A DNA stretch of 64,000 bases, taken from the NCBI RefSeq assembly GCF_009915685.1, contig NZ_JAABLP010000004.1; one strand, written 5' to 3'. A program made the position numbers and the translations under genes. This document shows positions 43,136 through 51,343 of this stretch, in pieces. The DNA is from Pannonibacter tanglangensis. GTDB taxonomy: Bacteria; Pseudomonadota; Alphaproteobacteria; Rhizobiales; Stappiaceae. The notes beneath the pieces were generated by a model that was not told the origin of the DNA, ran no database searches, and worked only from the letters and a program-made list of their open reading frames with translations. Numbering within the stretch: the stretch's first letter is position 1; each line of letters opens with the position of its first letter.

Positions 43136-44782
43136 CTATTCCGGGAACCAGAGCTTCGCGGCCTCCGCGCCGCGCTCGATGACGACATGGTTGTTGGCGA
43201 AGACGCGGTAGGAGTGGCTCCATTCGCCGTCCGGCCAGCGCACGCGGACCTGGGCGCGTTCGGAGACGCCGAGGCCGATGTGCAGGAAGCCGAGCTGGCC
43301 GGAGGCATGGCCGCCACCGACGAGCACATCGCGCTCGATCGACCTGGTGCCGACGCGGACGCTGACCTTGGCTCCGACCGCGTTGCGGTTCGGCTTGCCC
43401 GGCTGCACCAGCTCGATGGCGAGCCAGTTACCGAGCGGGCGCGGCGTGGCGGCATCGCCCTTGCCGACATTGCGGAAGAGGCTGGCCGGCTCGCCCCGGT
43501 TGACGACCACGAGGTCGAGCAGGCCATCGGCGTTGAGATCCGCAAGGCCGGCCCCGCGCCCGCGCCGCGCCAAGGCGATGCCGGCGGCGTCGCCCGTCTC
43601 CACGAACTTGCCGTCCCACTGGCCGAGGAGCAGGTTGTCCGGGTCGAAGGCAGCGAAATCCGGCATGGATTCCACGTTGCCCTTGGCGATGTAGAGGTCC
43701 CAGAGCGTGTCGTTGTTCACGTCCTGGAACTCGGAATGCCAGCCGGTGGAGGGACGCAGGTCCTCGCCCGTGTAGGGCCGGTGCGCCGTCACCCCCTTGT
43801 CGAAGGCGATGTCGGCATAGACCGGGACCAGATCGTCCCCCTCCTGCTCCAGCACCTGCAGCTTGGTGTCGCCCATGCTGGTGAGCGCATATTCGGGCAG
43901 GCCGTCGACATTGAGGTCGATGCTGGCGATGCCCATGCCCCAGATCGTCAGCTTGCGCCAGCCGTCGGCGCGGCGATAGGCCTGGGCCGGACGGCCCGGA
44001 GGCACGGCCCAGAGCTGTTCCTCGCCGCCGCGGTAGTACTGCCGGTCGTTGGAAATGCGCAGCGCCGGCTCGCCGGAACGGTTCCAGTCGGTGAAGAGCA
44101 TCGACAGGCTGCAGTAGCCCGGCGACAGCCGCTCCGGCTGGCTGTAATCCGGCTTCACGCCCGGAGCCGGCCGGTGCAGCATGTTGTCGTGGCAGGTCCC
44201 CCAGGGGGCGCCGGGCTGGGAGCGGTCAACGTAATTGCCGAAGGCCAGGGTCGGATAGGCAGCCCCCGGCTCCCAGGTGGCGGCAAAGGCGGTGGTCCAG
44301 GCGTTGCCGCCGTCGAGACCGACCTGGCGGTTGGCAACCTCGAAGCGACAGGCGCCAAGCCCGCGCAGGAGCAGGTTCTCCCCGACCCGCAGGACGGCCA
44401 GGTCCATCAGGCCGTCATTGTCATAGTCGAGTGGATAGGCGCCGGTGACGCGCGCCAGCTCCTTCTCGCCCAGTCCGGTGTCGGCCTTGCGGAAAACCAG
44501 CGCCCCGCCGGTCGGACTGTCGTTGACATAGAGCGCCGCCGGCCCCTTGCCACCGGCCAGGAACAGGTCGGGCCGGCGGTCGCCGTTGCAGTCGGACACG
44601 GCGACACCACCGCCAACGAAATACTCCCAGGGCCCGTCATAGCGGTGGTCGATGCCGGCGGATGCCGCCTCCTCGACGAAATGCGGCACCGGCGCCAGCG
44701 AGGTGGTCCGTTCACCGGCCAGTCCGGCACCGGGCAGAAGCGTCATCGCCGCAAGCGGCAGAAGCAGGAGGCGACGGGTCAT
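43136..44782 (-). CDS. CRTAC1-family FG-GAP repeat protein with ASPIC/UnbV domain
   Basis: The 548-residue exported protein has a signal peptide (LLLLPLAAMTLLPGAGLA). Calcium-binding FG-GAP-like repeats follow, such as VSDCNGDRRPDLFLAGG, YDNDGLMDLAVL, DVNNDTLWDLYIAKG and DLNADGLLDLVVVNRG, which form a beta-propeller. The C-terminus is an ASPIC/UnbV domain (NWLAIELVQPGKPNRNAVGAKVSV). Relatives bind calcium at the surface or periplasm; the bacterial role is not established. It overlaps the dihaem protein gene by ATGA, implying the two are made together. Confidence 0.88.
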   Translation of the reverse strand: MTRRLLLLPLAAMTLLPGAGLAGERTTSLAPVPHFVEEAASAGIDHRYDGPWEYFVGGGVAVSDCNGDRRPDLFLAGGKGPAALYVNDSPTGGALVFRKADTGLGEKELARVTGAYPLDYDNDGLMDLAVLRVGENLLLRGLGACRFEVANRQVGLDGGNAWTTAFAATWEPGAAYPTLAFGNYVDRSQPGAPWGTCHDNMLHRPAPGVKPDYSQPERLSPGYCSLSMLFTDWNRSGEPALRISNDRQYYRGGEEQLWAVPPGRPAQAYRRADGWRKLTIWGMGIASIDLNVDGLPEYALTSMGDTKLQVLEQEGDDLVPVYADIAFDKGVTAHRPYTGEDLRPSTGWHSEFQDVNNDTLWDLYIAKGNVESMPDFAAFDPDNLLLGQWDGKFVETGDAAGIALARRGRGAGLADLNADGLLDLVVVNRGEPASLFRNVGKGDAATPRPLGNWLAIELVQPGKPNRNAVGAKVSVRVGTRSIERDVLVGGGHASGQLGFLHIGLGVSERAQVRVRWPDGEWSHSYRVFANNHVVIERGAEAAKLWFPE

Positions 44783-46311
44783 TTCGGCACCTCCAGTGTC
44801 CGCAGGAAGGCGATGATGGACTGTTGCCGCTCGTCCGGCAGGGCGGCATAGGCATCCCGGGCCGAAGCGGCGCTGCCGCCATGGGCGAGGATCACCTCGC
44901 CAAGCGTGGTGATATCCCCGCGATGACCGTAGGGCGCGGTGTTGCCGACGCCCCAGAGCTCCGCCGTGATGAACACGTCGCGGGCGACGAAGCGCTGCGC
45001 CTGCAGTTCATTGCCGAGCCGGTCGATGCGGGCATCGGAAATGCGGTGGCGCTTGAGGTCGCCGAACAGCGGCACCAGCACGCGGCCCCGCTCGTCGCGC
45101 GGCAGCGCCTGAACCCAGGGCAGCGCCGCCATGTTCAGCACGAGCGGGTCGGAGACATCGCCCGGCCGCAGCGTGCCGGCGTTTTCCACCGGGCTGGGAT
45201 CGGCAAAGCTCAGGCTCTCCAGCGGCAGCGAGGGGCGGTGACAGGAGGCGCAGCCGATGTCGGCAAAGGCCTTCTCGCCATCGGCGGCCGCCTCCGCCCA
45301 GTCGGCCGGCAACCCGGTCCTGCGGCCGGGCGCAGGCAAGGTCGCCTGGAAGGCGACCAGCGCGGAGACATGGCCGGCGTCGATCTCGTCGGCAACGCCG
45401 TCCATGTCGAAGTCGGCACTGCCGGTCCAGTCCTGCCCGAAGCGCTCGGTCGCCTGGATGCCGTGATGCACGTTGAGCGCATTCACCGTGAACTGGCGCA
45501 GGCTGGCAAACACGCCCTTCTGGCTGAAGGGACGCAGCACCAGATCCGCATCGACGCCGTCGAGCCCGGTCACGTCAAGGGTGCCGTCGGGATGGGCGGT
45601 CAGCTTGCCGAAGCCGACATCCTTCGTCGTCAGGTCGACGGTCACCGGCTGGCCAGACTTGCGCGCGGCCGCCAGCGCCGCACGGCGCTGCCCCTGAAGG
45701 TCGACCGTCATCTCGCGGGCCAGCAGCTCGATCAGCCCGGACCCGTGCAGGATGTTGGTGCCCCGCTCATTGGAGAATTGCGGATCGGTGGTGTCGAAAT
45801 CCGCACTCTCGAAGCCTTCCGAGACGAAGACATTGGCGACAAAATCCCCGGCCCCACCGGTGACAGGCTGGTTGTGGCAGCCGGAACAGGCGCTGGCATC
45901 GGGGCCGGGCAACCGGTTGAAGGCAACCTCGGAGGGGCGCTTGCGCCGCGTCGGCACGATGGCCTGCGTGGCCATCGGCCGGCCGGCGCCCTCCTCGGTG
46001 ATGAAGCGGGCCTCGAACAGGCGCTGCCCCTCGGCAATCAGCGCCTCGAGATCGGCCGACTGCCCCTTGTCCGCCTCGGCCTTGAGGGTCTCCCTCAGGC
46101 TGTCGAAGGACAGTGGCCGGTCGAGATTGCGCTCGCTCCAGCTCTGCGCCTGCGCCGGTGCGCAAAGCCCCAGCGCCAGCCCCAGTCCGAGGGCGGGGGC
46201 AACGGCCAGCAGCGGGCCGAACCCGGCTGCGGCGCGGCTCAGCCCGCCCCTCGCGGCGGCAGGCCGAAGCCGCGCCCGCACGCGTCGTGTCAACGTCCCA
46301 ACCCCATTCAT
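44779..46311 (-). CDS. Dihaem c-type oxidoreductase, DUF1111 family (putative peroxidase)
   Basis: The 510-residue protein has a signal region (LLAVAPALGLGLALGLCAPAQA) and two c-type haem sites: CSGCH (about residue 137) and CASCH (about residue 357). The layout, with RLPGPDASACSGCHNQP and IGCASCHRPSLPL, fits the DUF1111 dihaem oxidoreductase family related to cytochrome c peroxidases. It is expected in the periplasm. ATG 46311 follows a GGGGAGGAG site. The gene is coupled to the CRTAC1-type gene and lies 84 bases after the ROK regulator gene on the same strand. Confidence 0.87.
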   Translation of the reverse strand: MNGVGTLTRRVRARLRPAAARGGLSRAAAGFGPLLAVAPALGLGLALGLCAPAQAQSWSERNLDRPLSFDSLRETLKAEADKGQSADLEALIAEGQRLFEARFITEEGAGRPMATQAIVPTRRKRPSEVAFNRLPGPDASACSGCHNQPVTGGAGDFVANVFVSEGFESADFDTTDPQFSNERGTNILHGSGLIELLAREMTVDLQGQRRAALAAARKSGQPVTVDLTTKDVGFGKLTAHPDGTLDVTGLDGVDADLVLRPFSQKGVFASLRQFTVNALNVHHGIQATERFGQDWTGSADFDMDGVADEIDAGHVSALVAFQATLPAPGRRTGLPADWAEAAADGEKAFADIGCASCHRPSLPLESLSFADPSPVENAGTLRPGDVSDPLVLNMAALPWVQALPRDERGRVLVPLFGDLKRHRISDARIDRLGNELQAQRFVARDVFITAELWGVGNTAPYGHRGDITTLGEVILAHGGSAASARDAYAALPDERQQSIIAFLRTLEVPK

Positions 46312-46395
46312 GGCTGCAGTCTCCTCCCCTGCGGCCGCGCGGCGCTTTTCCGGCGGACACGGCCCGGCCGTGCCCACCCCTCGGTTCCAGGTGCC

Positions 46396-47622
46396 TCAGC
46401 GTCCGCGGCGTGTCGAAAGCACCAGGGTTTCGTCCAGCCGCCGCATGGCCTGGGCAATCAGGCCGCGGCGGATGAAATCCTCGTTCCAGGGCACCACATC
46501 GACCTTGAGCGAGCGGCGCAGGTCCTCCACCAGCGCGGCATCAAGGGCCCGATGCATGGCCCCTTCCATGAAGGGAAAGGCACGGATGCCCGCACCCGTC
46601 AGGACCACGCGCGCCGGGTCGATCAGCGCCAGCAGACGGGCAATGCCGTAGCCCAGCGCCACGCCGGCCTTCTCCAGAACGGCAATGACCTGCTGGTCGC
46701 CGGCCTCGGCCCGGTCGTGCAGATCCTCGAAGGTCTGGGCCGTCACGGCCATCGTGGCCGGATCCGTATCCTCCGGCAATCCCTGCGTCATGCGCAGAAG
46801 CGCGTAGTCGGCGAGATAGGCCTCCAGGCACCCCTGCCGGCCGCAGCGGCAGCGCGCGCCGCCGGGGATGTGGTTGGCATGACCGATTTCGGCCGCCGCA
46901 CCGCTTGCCCCGACAAACAGGTGATCGTCGAGGAACAGCCCCATGCCGACACCGTAGTCCACCATGACCACGGCGAAGGTGCCGCTGTAGCGGGCCGGGT
47001 CCGACCAGTGCAGGGCCTCGGTGATCATGTTGGTGTCGTTGGACAGGGTCACCCGGGCCGAGAAGGTCTCCTGCAGCGGCGCCACGACGGGAATGTCCCG
47101 GCCAGCAAAGGCCGGGCTCCAGACCACCACGCCGCGATTGGTATCGACGATACCCTGCGAGGCAACGCCGACCTCCAGCACGCTGGCGGGCTCGACGCCG
47201 GCCTCGACGACGAAGCTGCGGACCGCATCGGTGAGCGTGGCCGGGAACGTCCCGGCATTGGCCGTCAGCGCGTCGTAATGCACCTTCCGGCTGTGGAAGA
47301 TCCGGCCGGTGAAGTCCGCCATGGCCAGGTCGATTCGGCTGACGGAGATGCGCACGCTGATGACATTGGCCGCGCCGCCGTCGATCGCCAGCAGGCTGCG
47401 CGGACGCCCTCGCGCCAGTGGCGCCTTGGGTTCCTCGGCGTCGATGCCGACGATCAGCCCCTCATCGAGCATGTCGGAGGTGATGGCCGTGATGGTCGCC
47501 GGACTGAGCTGTGTCGCCCTGCCAAGATCGATCCGGGCCATCTGCCCTTCCCGTCGCAGGGTCTGCAGGATCAAGCTCCGGTTGCGCAACCGGACCTGAT
47601 CCCTGTTCGCTGTCTGCGTCAT
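46396..47622 (-). CDS. ROK-family transcriptional regulator (XylR-like)
   Basis: The 408-residue protein has an N-terminal winged helix (LILQTLRREGQMARIDLGRATQLSPATITAITSDML) and a ROK sugar-kinase-like domain. The zinc motif reads CRCGRQGCLEAYL, preceded by the GxxGEIGH-like AAAEIGHANH (about residue 250). It diverges from xylF across 253 bases containing candidate operators, so it very likely represses the xylose operon and responds to xylose. The name xylR is avoided because other regulators share it. Confidence 0.88.
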   Translation of the reverse strand: MTQTANRDQVRLRNRSLILQTLRREGQMARIDLGRATQLSPATITAITSDMLDEGLIVGIDAEEPKAPLARGRPRSLLAIDGGAANVISVRISVSRIDLAMADFTGRIFHSRKVHYDALTANAGTFPATLTDAVRSFVVEAGVEPASVLEVGVASQGIVDTNRGVVVWSPAFAGRDIPVVAPLQETFSARVTLSNDTNMITEALHWSDPARYSGTFAVVMVDYGVGMGLFLDDHLFVGASGAAAEIGHANHIPGGARCRCGRQGCLEAYLADYALLRMTQGLPEDTDPATMAVTAQTFEDLHDRAEAGDQQVIAVLEKAGVALGYGIARLLALIDPARVVLTGAGIRAFPFMEGAMHRALDAALVEDLRRSLKVDVVPWNEDFIRRGLIAQAMRRLDETLVLSTRRGR

Positions 47623-47711
47623 GAGATGACGTTTCTTCCCTCGTGTTTCCGCCCAAGGCCTGCCGATTCTGGATGTCGGCATGGTCGCCCGGATTTGAAA
47701 CGCGTCTACCG

Positions 47712-47719
47712 TTTCGAAA
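47712..47719. promoter_or_regulatory. TTTCGAAA palindrome in the xyl divergent promoter
   Basis: The 8-base palindrome TTTCGAAA shares its TTTCG/CGAAA halves with the larger dyad 34 bases downstream. It lies just before a TTGACA element (47726-47731) and could be a second regulator contact. Confidence 0.5.
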
Positions 47720-47752
47720 AGCATGTTGACAGGAGCAACGAGATGGAGCAAC

Positions 47753-47775
47753 TTTTTTTCGGGCGTCGAAAAAAA
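47753..47775. promoter_or_regulatory. Candidate ROK-regulator operator before xylF
   Basis: Seven T, CG, a five-base centre (GGCGT), CG and seven A form a perfect 9-base dyad 100-123 bases before the xylF start. A TTGACA element lies 21 bases upstream of it, so bound protein would block the start of transcription. Confidence 0.65.
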
Positions 47776-47875
47776 TAGATGCGACGGCCGAGCACAGGAG
47801 GGTGCTCTCAATCCCTCTGGGAAAAATGGAGGGGCTGCCAGGAGAAGGGCGGCACCTTTTGGAGGAAACACCGCA

Positions 47876-48907
47876 ATGCGCAAGATTGCCGTACTCGTCG
47901 CGGGAGCGCTTCTGTCCGCGACCGCCCTGACTGCCGCCAACGCCCAGGATCTCGTGGTCGGCGTGAGCTGGTCGAACTTCCAGGAAGAACGCTGGAAGAC
48001 CGACGAAGCCGCGATCAAGGCTGCCCTGGAAGCCGCTGGCGCCAAGTACATTTCCGCTGACGCGCAGAGCTCGTCCGCCAAGCAGCTCTCCGACGTCGAG
48101 GCCCTGATCGCCCAGGGCGCCAACGCCCTCATCATCCTCGCCCAGGACGCCCAGGCCATCGGCCCGGCCGTGCAGGCCGCTGCCGACGAAGGCATTCCGG
48201 TCGTCGGCTACGACCGTCTGATCGACGACCCGCGCGCCTTCTACCTGACCTTCGACAACGTCGAGGTCGGTCGCATGCAGGCCCGCGAGATCCTGAAGGT
48301 GAAGCCGGAAGGCAACTACGTCATGATCAAGGGCTCGGCCACCGACCCGAACGCAGACTTCCTGCGTGGCGGCCAGCAGGAAGTCCTGCAGGCGGCAATC
48401 GACGCCGGCAAGATCAAGATCGTGGGCGAGGCCTACACCGACGGCTGGCTCCCGGCCAACGCCCAGCGCAACATGGAGCAGATCCTCACCGCCAACGACA
48501 ACAAGGTCGACGCGGTCGTGGCCTCCAACGACGGCACCGCTGGTGGCGCCGTGGCTGCTCTCGCTGCCCAGGGCATGGAAGGCACCCCGGTGTCCGGCCA
48601 GGACGGTGACGCGGCTGCGCTGAACCGCATCGCCAAGGGCACCCAGACCGTGTCCGTGTGGAAGGACGCCCGCGAGCTCGGCAAGACGGCCGGCGAAGTG
48701 GCCGTGGCTCTGGCCAAGGGCGCCAAGCTCACCGACGTGGCCGGTGCCGGCACCTGGAAGTCGCCCGGCGGCAACGAGCTGACGGCCAAGTTCCTCACCC
48801 CGATCGCCATCACCAAGGACAATCTGAACGTCGTCGTCGACGCCGGCTGGATTTCCAAGGACGCCCTCTGCCAGGGCGTGTCGGGTGGCCCGGCCCCCTG
48901 CAACTAA
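47876..48907 (+). CDS. xylF: D-xylose ABC transporter substrate-binding protein
   Basis: The 343-residue periplasmic protein has a signal peptide (VLVAGALLSATALTAANA). It carries the sugar-binding fold: VVGVSWSNFQEERWKTDEAAI at the mature N-terminus, then IPVVGYDRLIDDPRAFYLTFDN (about residue 110), NDGTAGGAVAAL and VSGQDGDAAALNRI. These match xylose-binding proteins. It delivers xylose to XylH and XylG. A GGAGG ribosome site precedes the ATG. A stable hairpin follows the gene, consistent with higher expression of the binding protein than of the permease. Confidence 0.93.
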   Translation: MRKIAVLVAGALLSATALTAANAQDLVVGVSWSNFQEERWKTDEAAIKAALEAAGAKYISADAQSSSAKQLSDVEALIAQGANALIILAQDAQAIGPAVQAAADEGIPVVGYDRLIDDPRAFYLTFDNVEVGRMQAREILKVKPEGNYVMIKGSATDPNADFLRGGQQEVLQAAIDAGKIKIVGEAYTDGWLPANAQRNMEQILTANDNKVDAVVASNDGTAGGAVAALAAQGMEGTPVSGQDGDAAALNRIAKGTQTVSVWKDARELGKTAGEVAVALAKGAKLTDVAGAGTWKSPGGNELTAKFLTPIAITKDNLNVVVDAGWISKDALCQGVSGGPAPCN

Positions 48908-48927
48908 GACCGTCCGGTCCTCTTTCC

Positions 48928-48952
48928 GCTGCCCCGGCGCGTCCGGGGCAGC
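48928..48952 (+). promoter_or_regulatory. Intercistronic hairpin between xylF and xylH
   Basis: A perfect 10-pair stem (GCTGCCCCGG/CCGGGGCAGC) with a five-base loop lies 21 bases after the xylF stop and has no T run. It may stabilise upstream message or reduce read-through to xylH. Confidence 0.7.
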
Positions 48953-49048
48953 GTGACATCCCGGTGTTCCTGCAGCGCCTTGTTGACTGCCCTAACGGCA
49001 CGCGCTCTTAATCAGGCTCCGGCGACCGGTTATTTCAGGAGCATTCCG

Positions 49049-50344
49049 ATGTCCGATGCTGCCCTGTCCGGGTCCAAGACCCCGACAGCCCGATCCCTTG
49101 TATCCGCATTGCAACTCGACACGCGCCTGCTTGGCATGATCGGCGCGTTCATCGTGCTCTGCATCGCCTTCAATGTGTTCACGGATGGGCGCTTCCTCAC
49201 TCCGCGCAACATCTTCAACCTGACGATCCAGACCGTCTCCGTCGCCATCATGGCCACCGGCATGGTCTTCATCATCGTCACCCGTCACATCGACCTGTCG
49301 GTCGGCTCGCTTCTGGCCACCGTGGCAGCCGTGATGGCCGTCGTGCAGACCCAGGTCCTTCCGGTCACGATGGGTCTCGGCCTCGGTCACCCGGCCATCT
49401 GGATCATCGCCCTTGTCGTCGGCCTGATCGTCGGCGCTGCGATCGGCGCCTTCCAGGGCTGGATGGTGGGCTATCTCGGCATCCCGGCCTTCATCGTCAC
49501 GCTCGGCGGCCTGCTGGTCTGGCGCAACGCGGCCTGGTTCATCACGAATGGCCAGACGATCGGCCCGCTGGACGAAACCTTCGCGATGATGGGCGGCGCC
49601 GGCGGCACGCTCGGCGAAACCTGGTCGTGGGTGTTCGGCGTCCTCGCCGTGGCCGCCTCCATGTGGCTGCTGGTCTCGGCCCGGCGCCGGCGCGCGGCCC
49701 ATGGCTTCCCGGTCAAGCCGGTCTGGGCCGAAGTGACCATGGGCGTGATCATCAGCGGCGCAATCCTGGGCTTCGTGGCCGTCCTGAATGCGGCCGAGAT
49801 CCCGGCGCAGCGCCTGCAGCGGATCTTCGCCGACCAGGGCCAGACCATGCCGGAAGGCCTGGTGATGGGCTATGGCATCCCGATCTCGGTGCTGCTGCTG
49901 ATCGTCGTGGCCGTCGCCATGACCGTCATCGCCCGCCGCACCCGCTTCGGTCGCTACATCTTCGCCACTGGCGGCAACCCGGATGCAGCCGAGCTGTCGG
50001 GCATCAACACGCGTCTGCTGACGGTCAAGGTCTTCGCCCTGATGGGTGGCCTCTGCGCCCTCTCGGCCGCCGTCGCCGCTGCTCGTCTCGGCTTCTCGAC
50101 CAACGACATCGGCACGCTCGACGAACTGCGCGTCATTGCCGCAGCCGTCATCGGCGGAACGGCGCTGTCCGGCGGCATCGGCACCATCTATGGCGCCATC
50201 CTCGGTGCGCTGATCATGCAGTCGCTGCAGTCGGGCATGGCCATGGTGGGCGTCGATGCGCCGCTCCAGAACATCGTCGTCGGCATCGTGCTGGTTCTCG
50301 CCGTTCTCGTCGACATCCTCTATCGCAAGCGTACGGGAGACTGA
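49049..50344 (+). CDS. xylH: D-xylose ABC transporter permease
   Basis: The 431-residue permease has about 10 hydrophobic segments and the sugar-permease signatures ITRHIDLSVGS-like VTRHIDLSVGSLLA (about residue 88), GIPAFIVTLGGLLVWR, and RTRFGRYIFATGGNPDAAELSGIN (about residue 300). It forms the membrane channel with XylF and XylG. ATG 49049 follows an AGGAG site. Its stop is three bases before the xylG start. Confidence 0.93.
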   Translation: MSDAALSGSKTPTARSLVSALQLDTRLLGMIGAFIVLCIAFNVFTDGRFLTPRNIFNLTIQTVSVAIMATGMVFIIVTRHIDLSVGSLLATVAAVMAVVQTQVLPVTMGLGLGHPAIWIIALVVGLIVGAAIGAFQGWMVGYLGIPAFIVTLGGLLVWRNAAWFITNGQTIGPLDETFAMMGGAGGTLGETWSWVFGVLAVAASMWLLVSARRRRAAHGFPVKPVWAEVTMGVIISGAILGFVAVLNAAEIPAQRLQRIFADQGQTMPEGLVMGYGIPISVLLLIVVAVAMTVIARRTRFGRYIFATGGNPDAAELSGINTRLLTVKVFALMGGLCALSAAVAAARLGFSTNDIGTLDELRVIAAAVIGGTALSGGIGTIYGAILGALIMQSLQSGMAMVGVDAPLQNIVVGIVLVLAVLVDILYRKRTGD

Positions 50345-50347
50345 GCC

Positions 50348-51169
50348 ATGGCAACGCCTCTTGGTGGAATGGCCAACCAGGGCAAGACGCCGCTGGTGGA
50401 TATGAAGGACATCTGCATCTCGTTCGGCGGGGTGCATGCGGTGGACCACGCCTATGTGGATCTCTATCCCGGCGAAGTGGTCGGTCTGCTCGGTCACAAT
50501 GGTGCCGGCAAGTCGACGCTGATCAAGATCCTGTCCGGCGCCTACCGCCCGGACAGCGGCGAGATCCGCATCGACGGCAAGCCGGCAACGATCAACAGCC
50601 CGCGCGATGCCCGTTCGTACAACATCGAGACGATCTACCAGACGCTGGCGCTGGCGGACAACCTCGACGCCGCCTCGAACCTGTTCCTGGGTCGCGAGCT
50701 GGTGACGCCGCTCGGCTTCGTCGATGACGACCGGATGGAAGCCGAAACGCGCAAGATCATGAGCCGGCTCAACCCGAACTTCAAGAAGTTCAAGGTTCCG
50801 GTGAAGGCCCTCTCCGGTGGCCAGCGCCAGTCGGTCGCCATTGCCCGGGCGGTGTATTTCAACGCCCGCATCCTGATCATGGACGAGCCGACCGCCGCAC
50901 TCGGCGTGCACGAGACCCAGATGGTGGGCGAGCTAATCCAGGAGCTGAAGCGCCAGGGCCTCGGCATCTTCCTCATCAGCCACGACATCGAGGACGTGTT
51001 CGAGCTGTGCGACCGTCTGACCGTCATGAAGAACGGCCGGGTCGTTGGCACCGCGCGCACCGAGGACGTGACCAAGGACGAGGTGCTCGGCATGATCATC
51101 CTCGGCAAGTGCCCTCCGGGCGCAAAGCCCGGTCCCGGCGCCATGGCCGAGGATCTGGAAGCCGCCTGA
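50348..51169 (+). CDS. xylG: Xylose ABC transporter ATP-binding protein (single-domain XylG)
   Basis: The 273-residue ATPase has Walker A GHNGAGKS, signature LSGGQRQS and Walker B ILIMDEPTAAL. It contains only one nucleotide-binding domain, unlike the roughly 500-residue double-domain XylG of Escherichia coli; a homodimer must energise the pump. Single-domain versions are common next to this type of permease in alphaproteobacteria. It ends with an alanine/glycine/proline-rich tail. Confidence 0.9.
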   Translation: MATPLGGMANQGKTPLVDMKDICISFGGVHAVDHAYVDLYPGEVVGLLGHNGAGKSTLIKILSGAYRPDSGEIRIDGKPATINSPRDARSYNIETIYQTLALADNLDAASNLFLGRELVTPLGFVDDDRMEAETRKIMSRLNPNFKKFKVPVKALSGGQRQSVAIARAVYFNARILIMDEPTAALGVHETQMVGELIQELKRQGLGIFLISHDIEDVFELCDRLTVMKNGRVVGTARTEDVTKDEVLGMIILGKCPPGAKPGPGAMAEDLEAA

Positions 51170-51191
51170 TCCGGACAGGGCCCCATCCCGC

Positions 51192-51220
51192 TGTCGCCAG
51201 TCCCCGGCGGACTGGCGACA
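51192..51220 (+). promoter_or_regulatory. Intercistronic hairpin between xylG and xylB
   Basis: A perfect 12-pair stem (TGTCGCCAGTCC/GGACTGGCGACA) with a five-base loop lies 23 bases after the xylG stop; no T run follows. A second weaker stem (GAACCCC/GGGGTTC) lies nearer xylB. They separate transport genes from catabolic genes. Confidence 0.7.
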
Positions 51221-51343
51221 CCATCCGGCCGACCGCCCTTTGCGGCCGTCTCCAAACCCGCTAAGACAAGGCTCCCCGGTGCCGGAACCCCCGTGGTTCG
51301 CAGGCCCGGGGTTCTCTTGGACCCGTTTTGAGGAACGCACCTC

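Noticed and set aside
47749..47754. CAACTT as the -10 element of the xylF promoter
   Set aside because: Spacing from TTGACA is right, but the match to TATAAT is too weak to list as a promoter.
44662..47778. A very long plus-strand frame across the DUF1111, CRTAC1 and ROK genes
   Set aside because: It is a compositional shadow of three recognisable minus-strand genes and has no domain.
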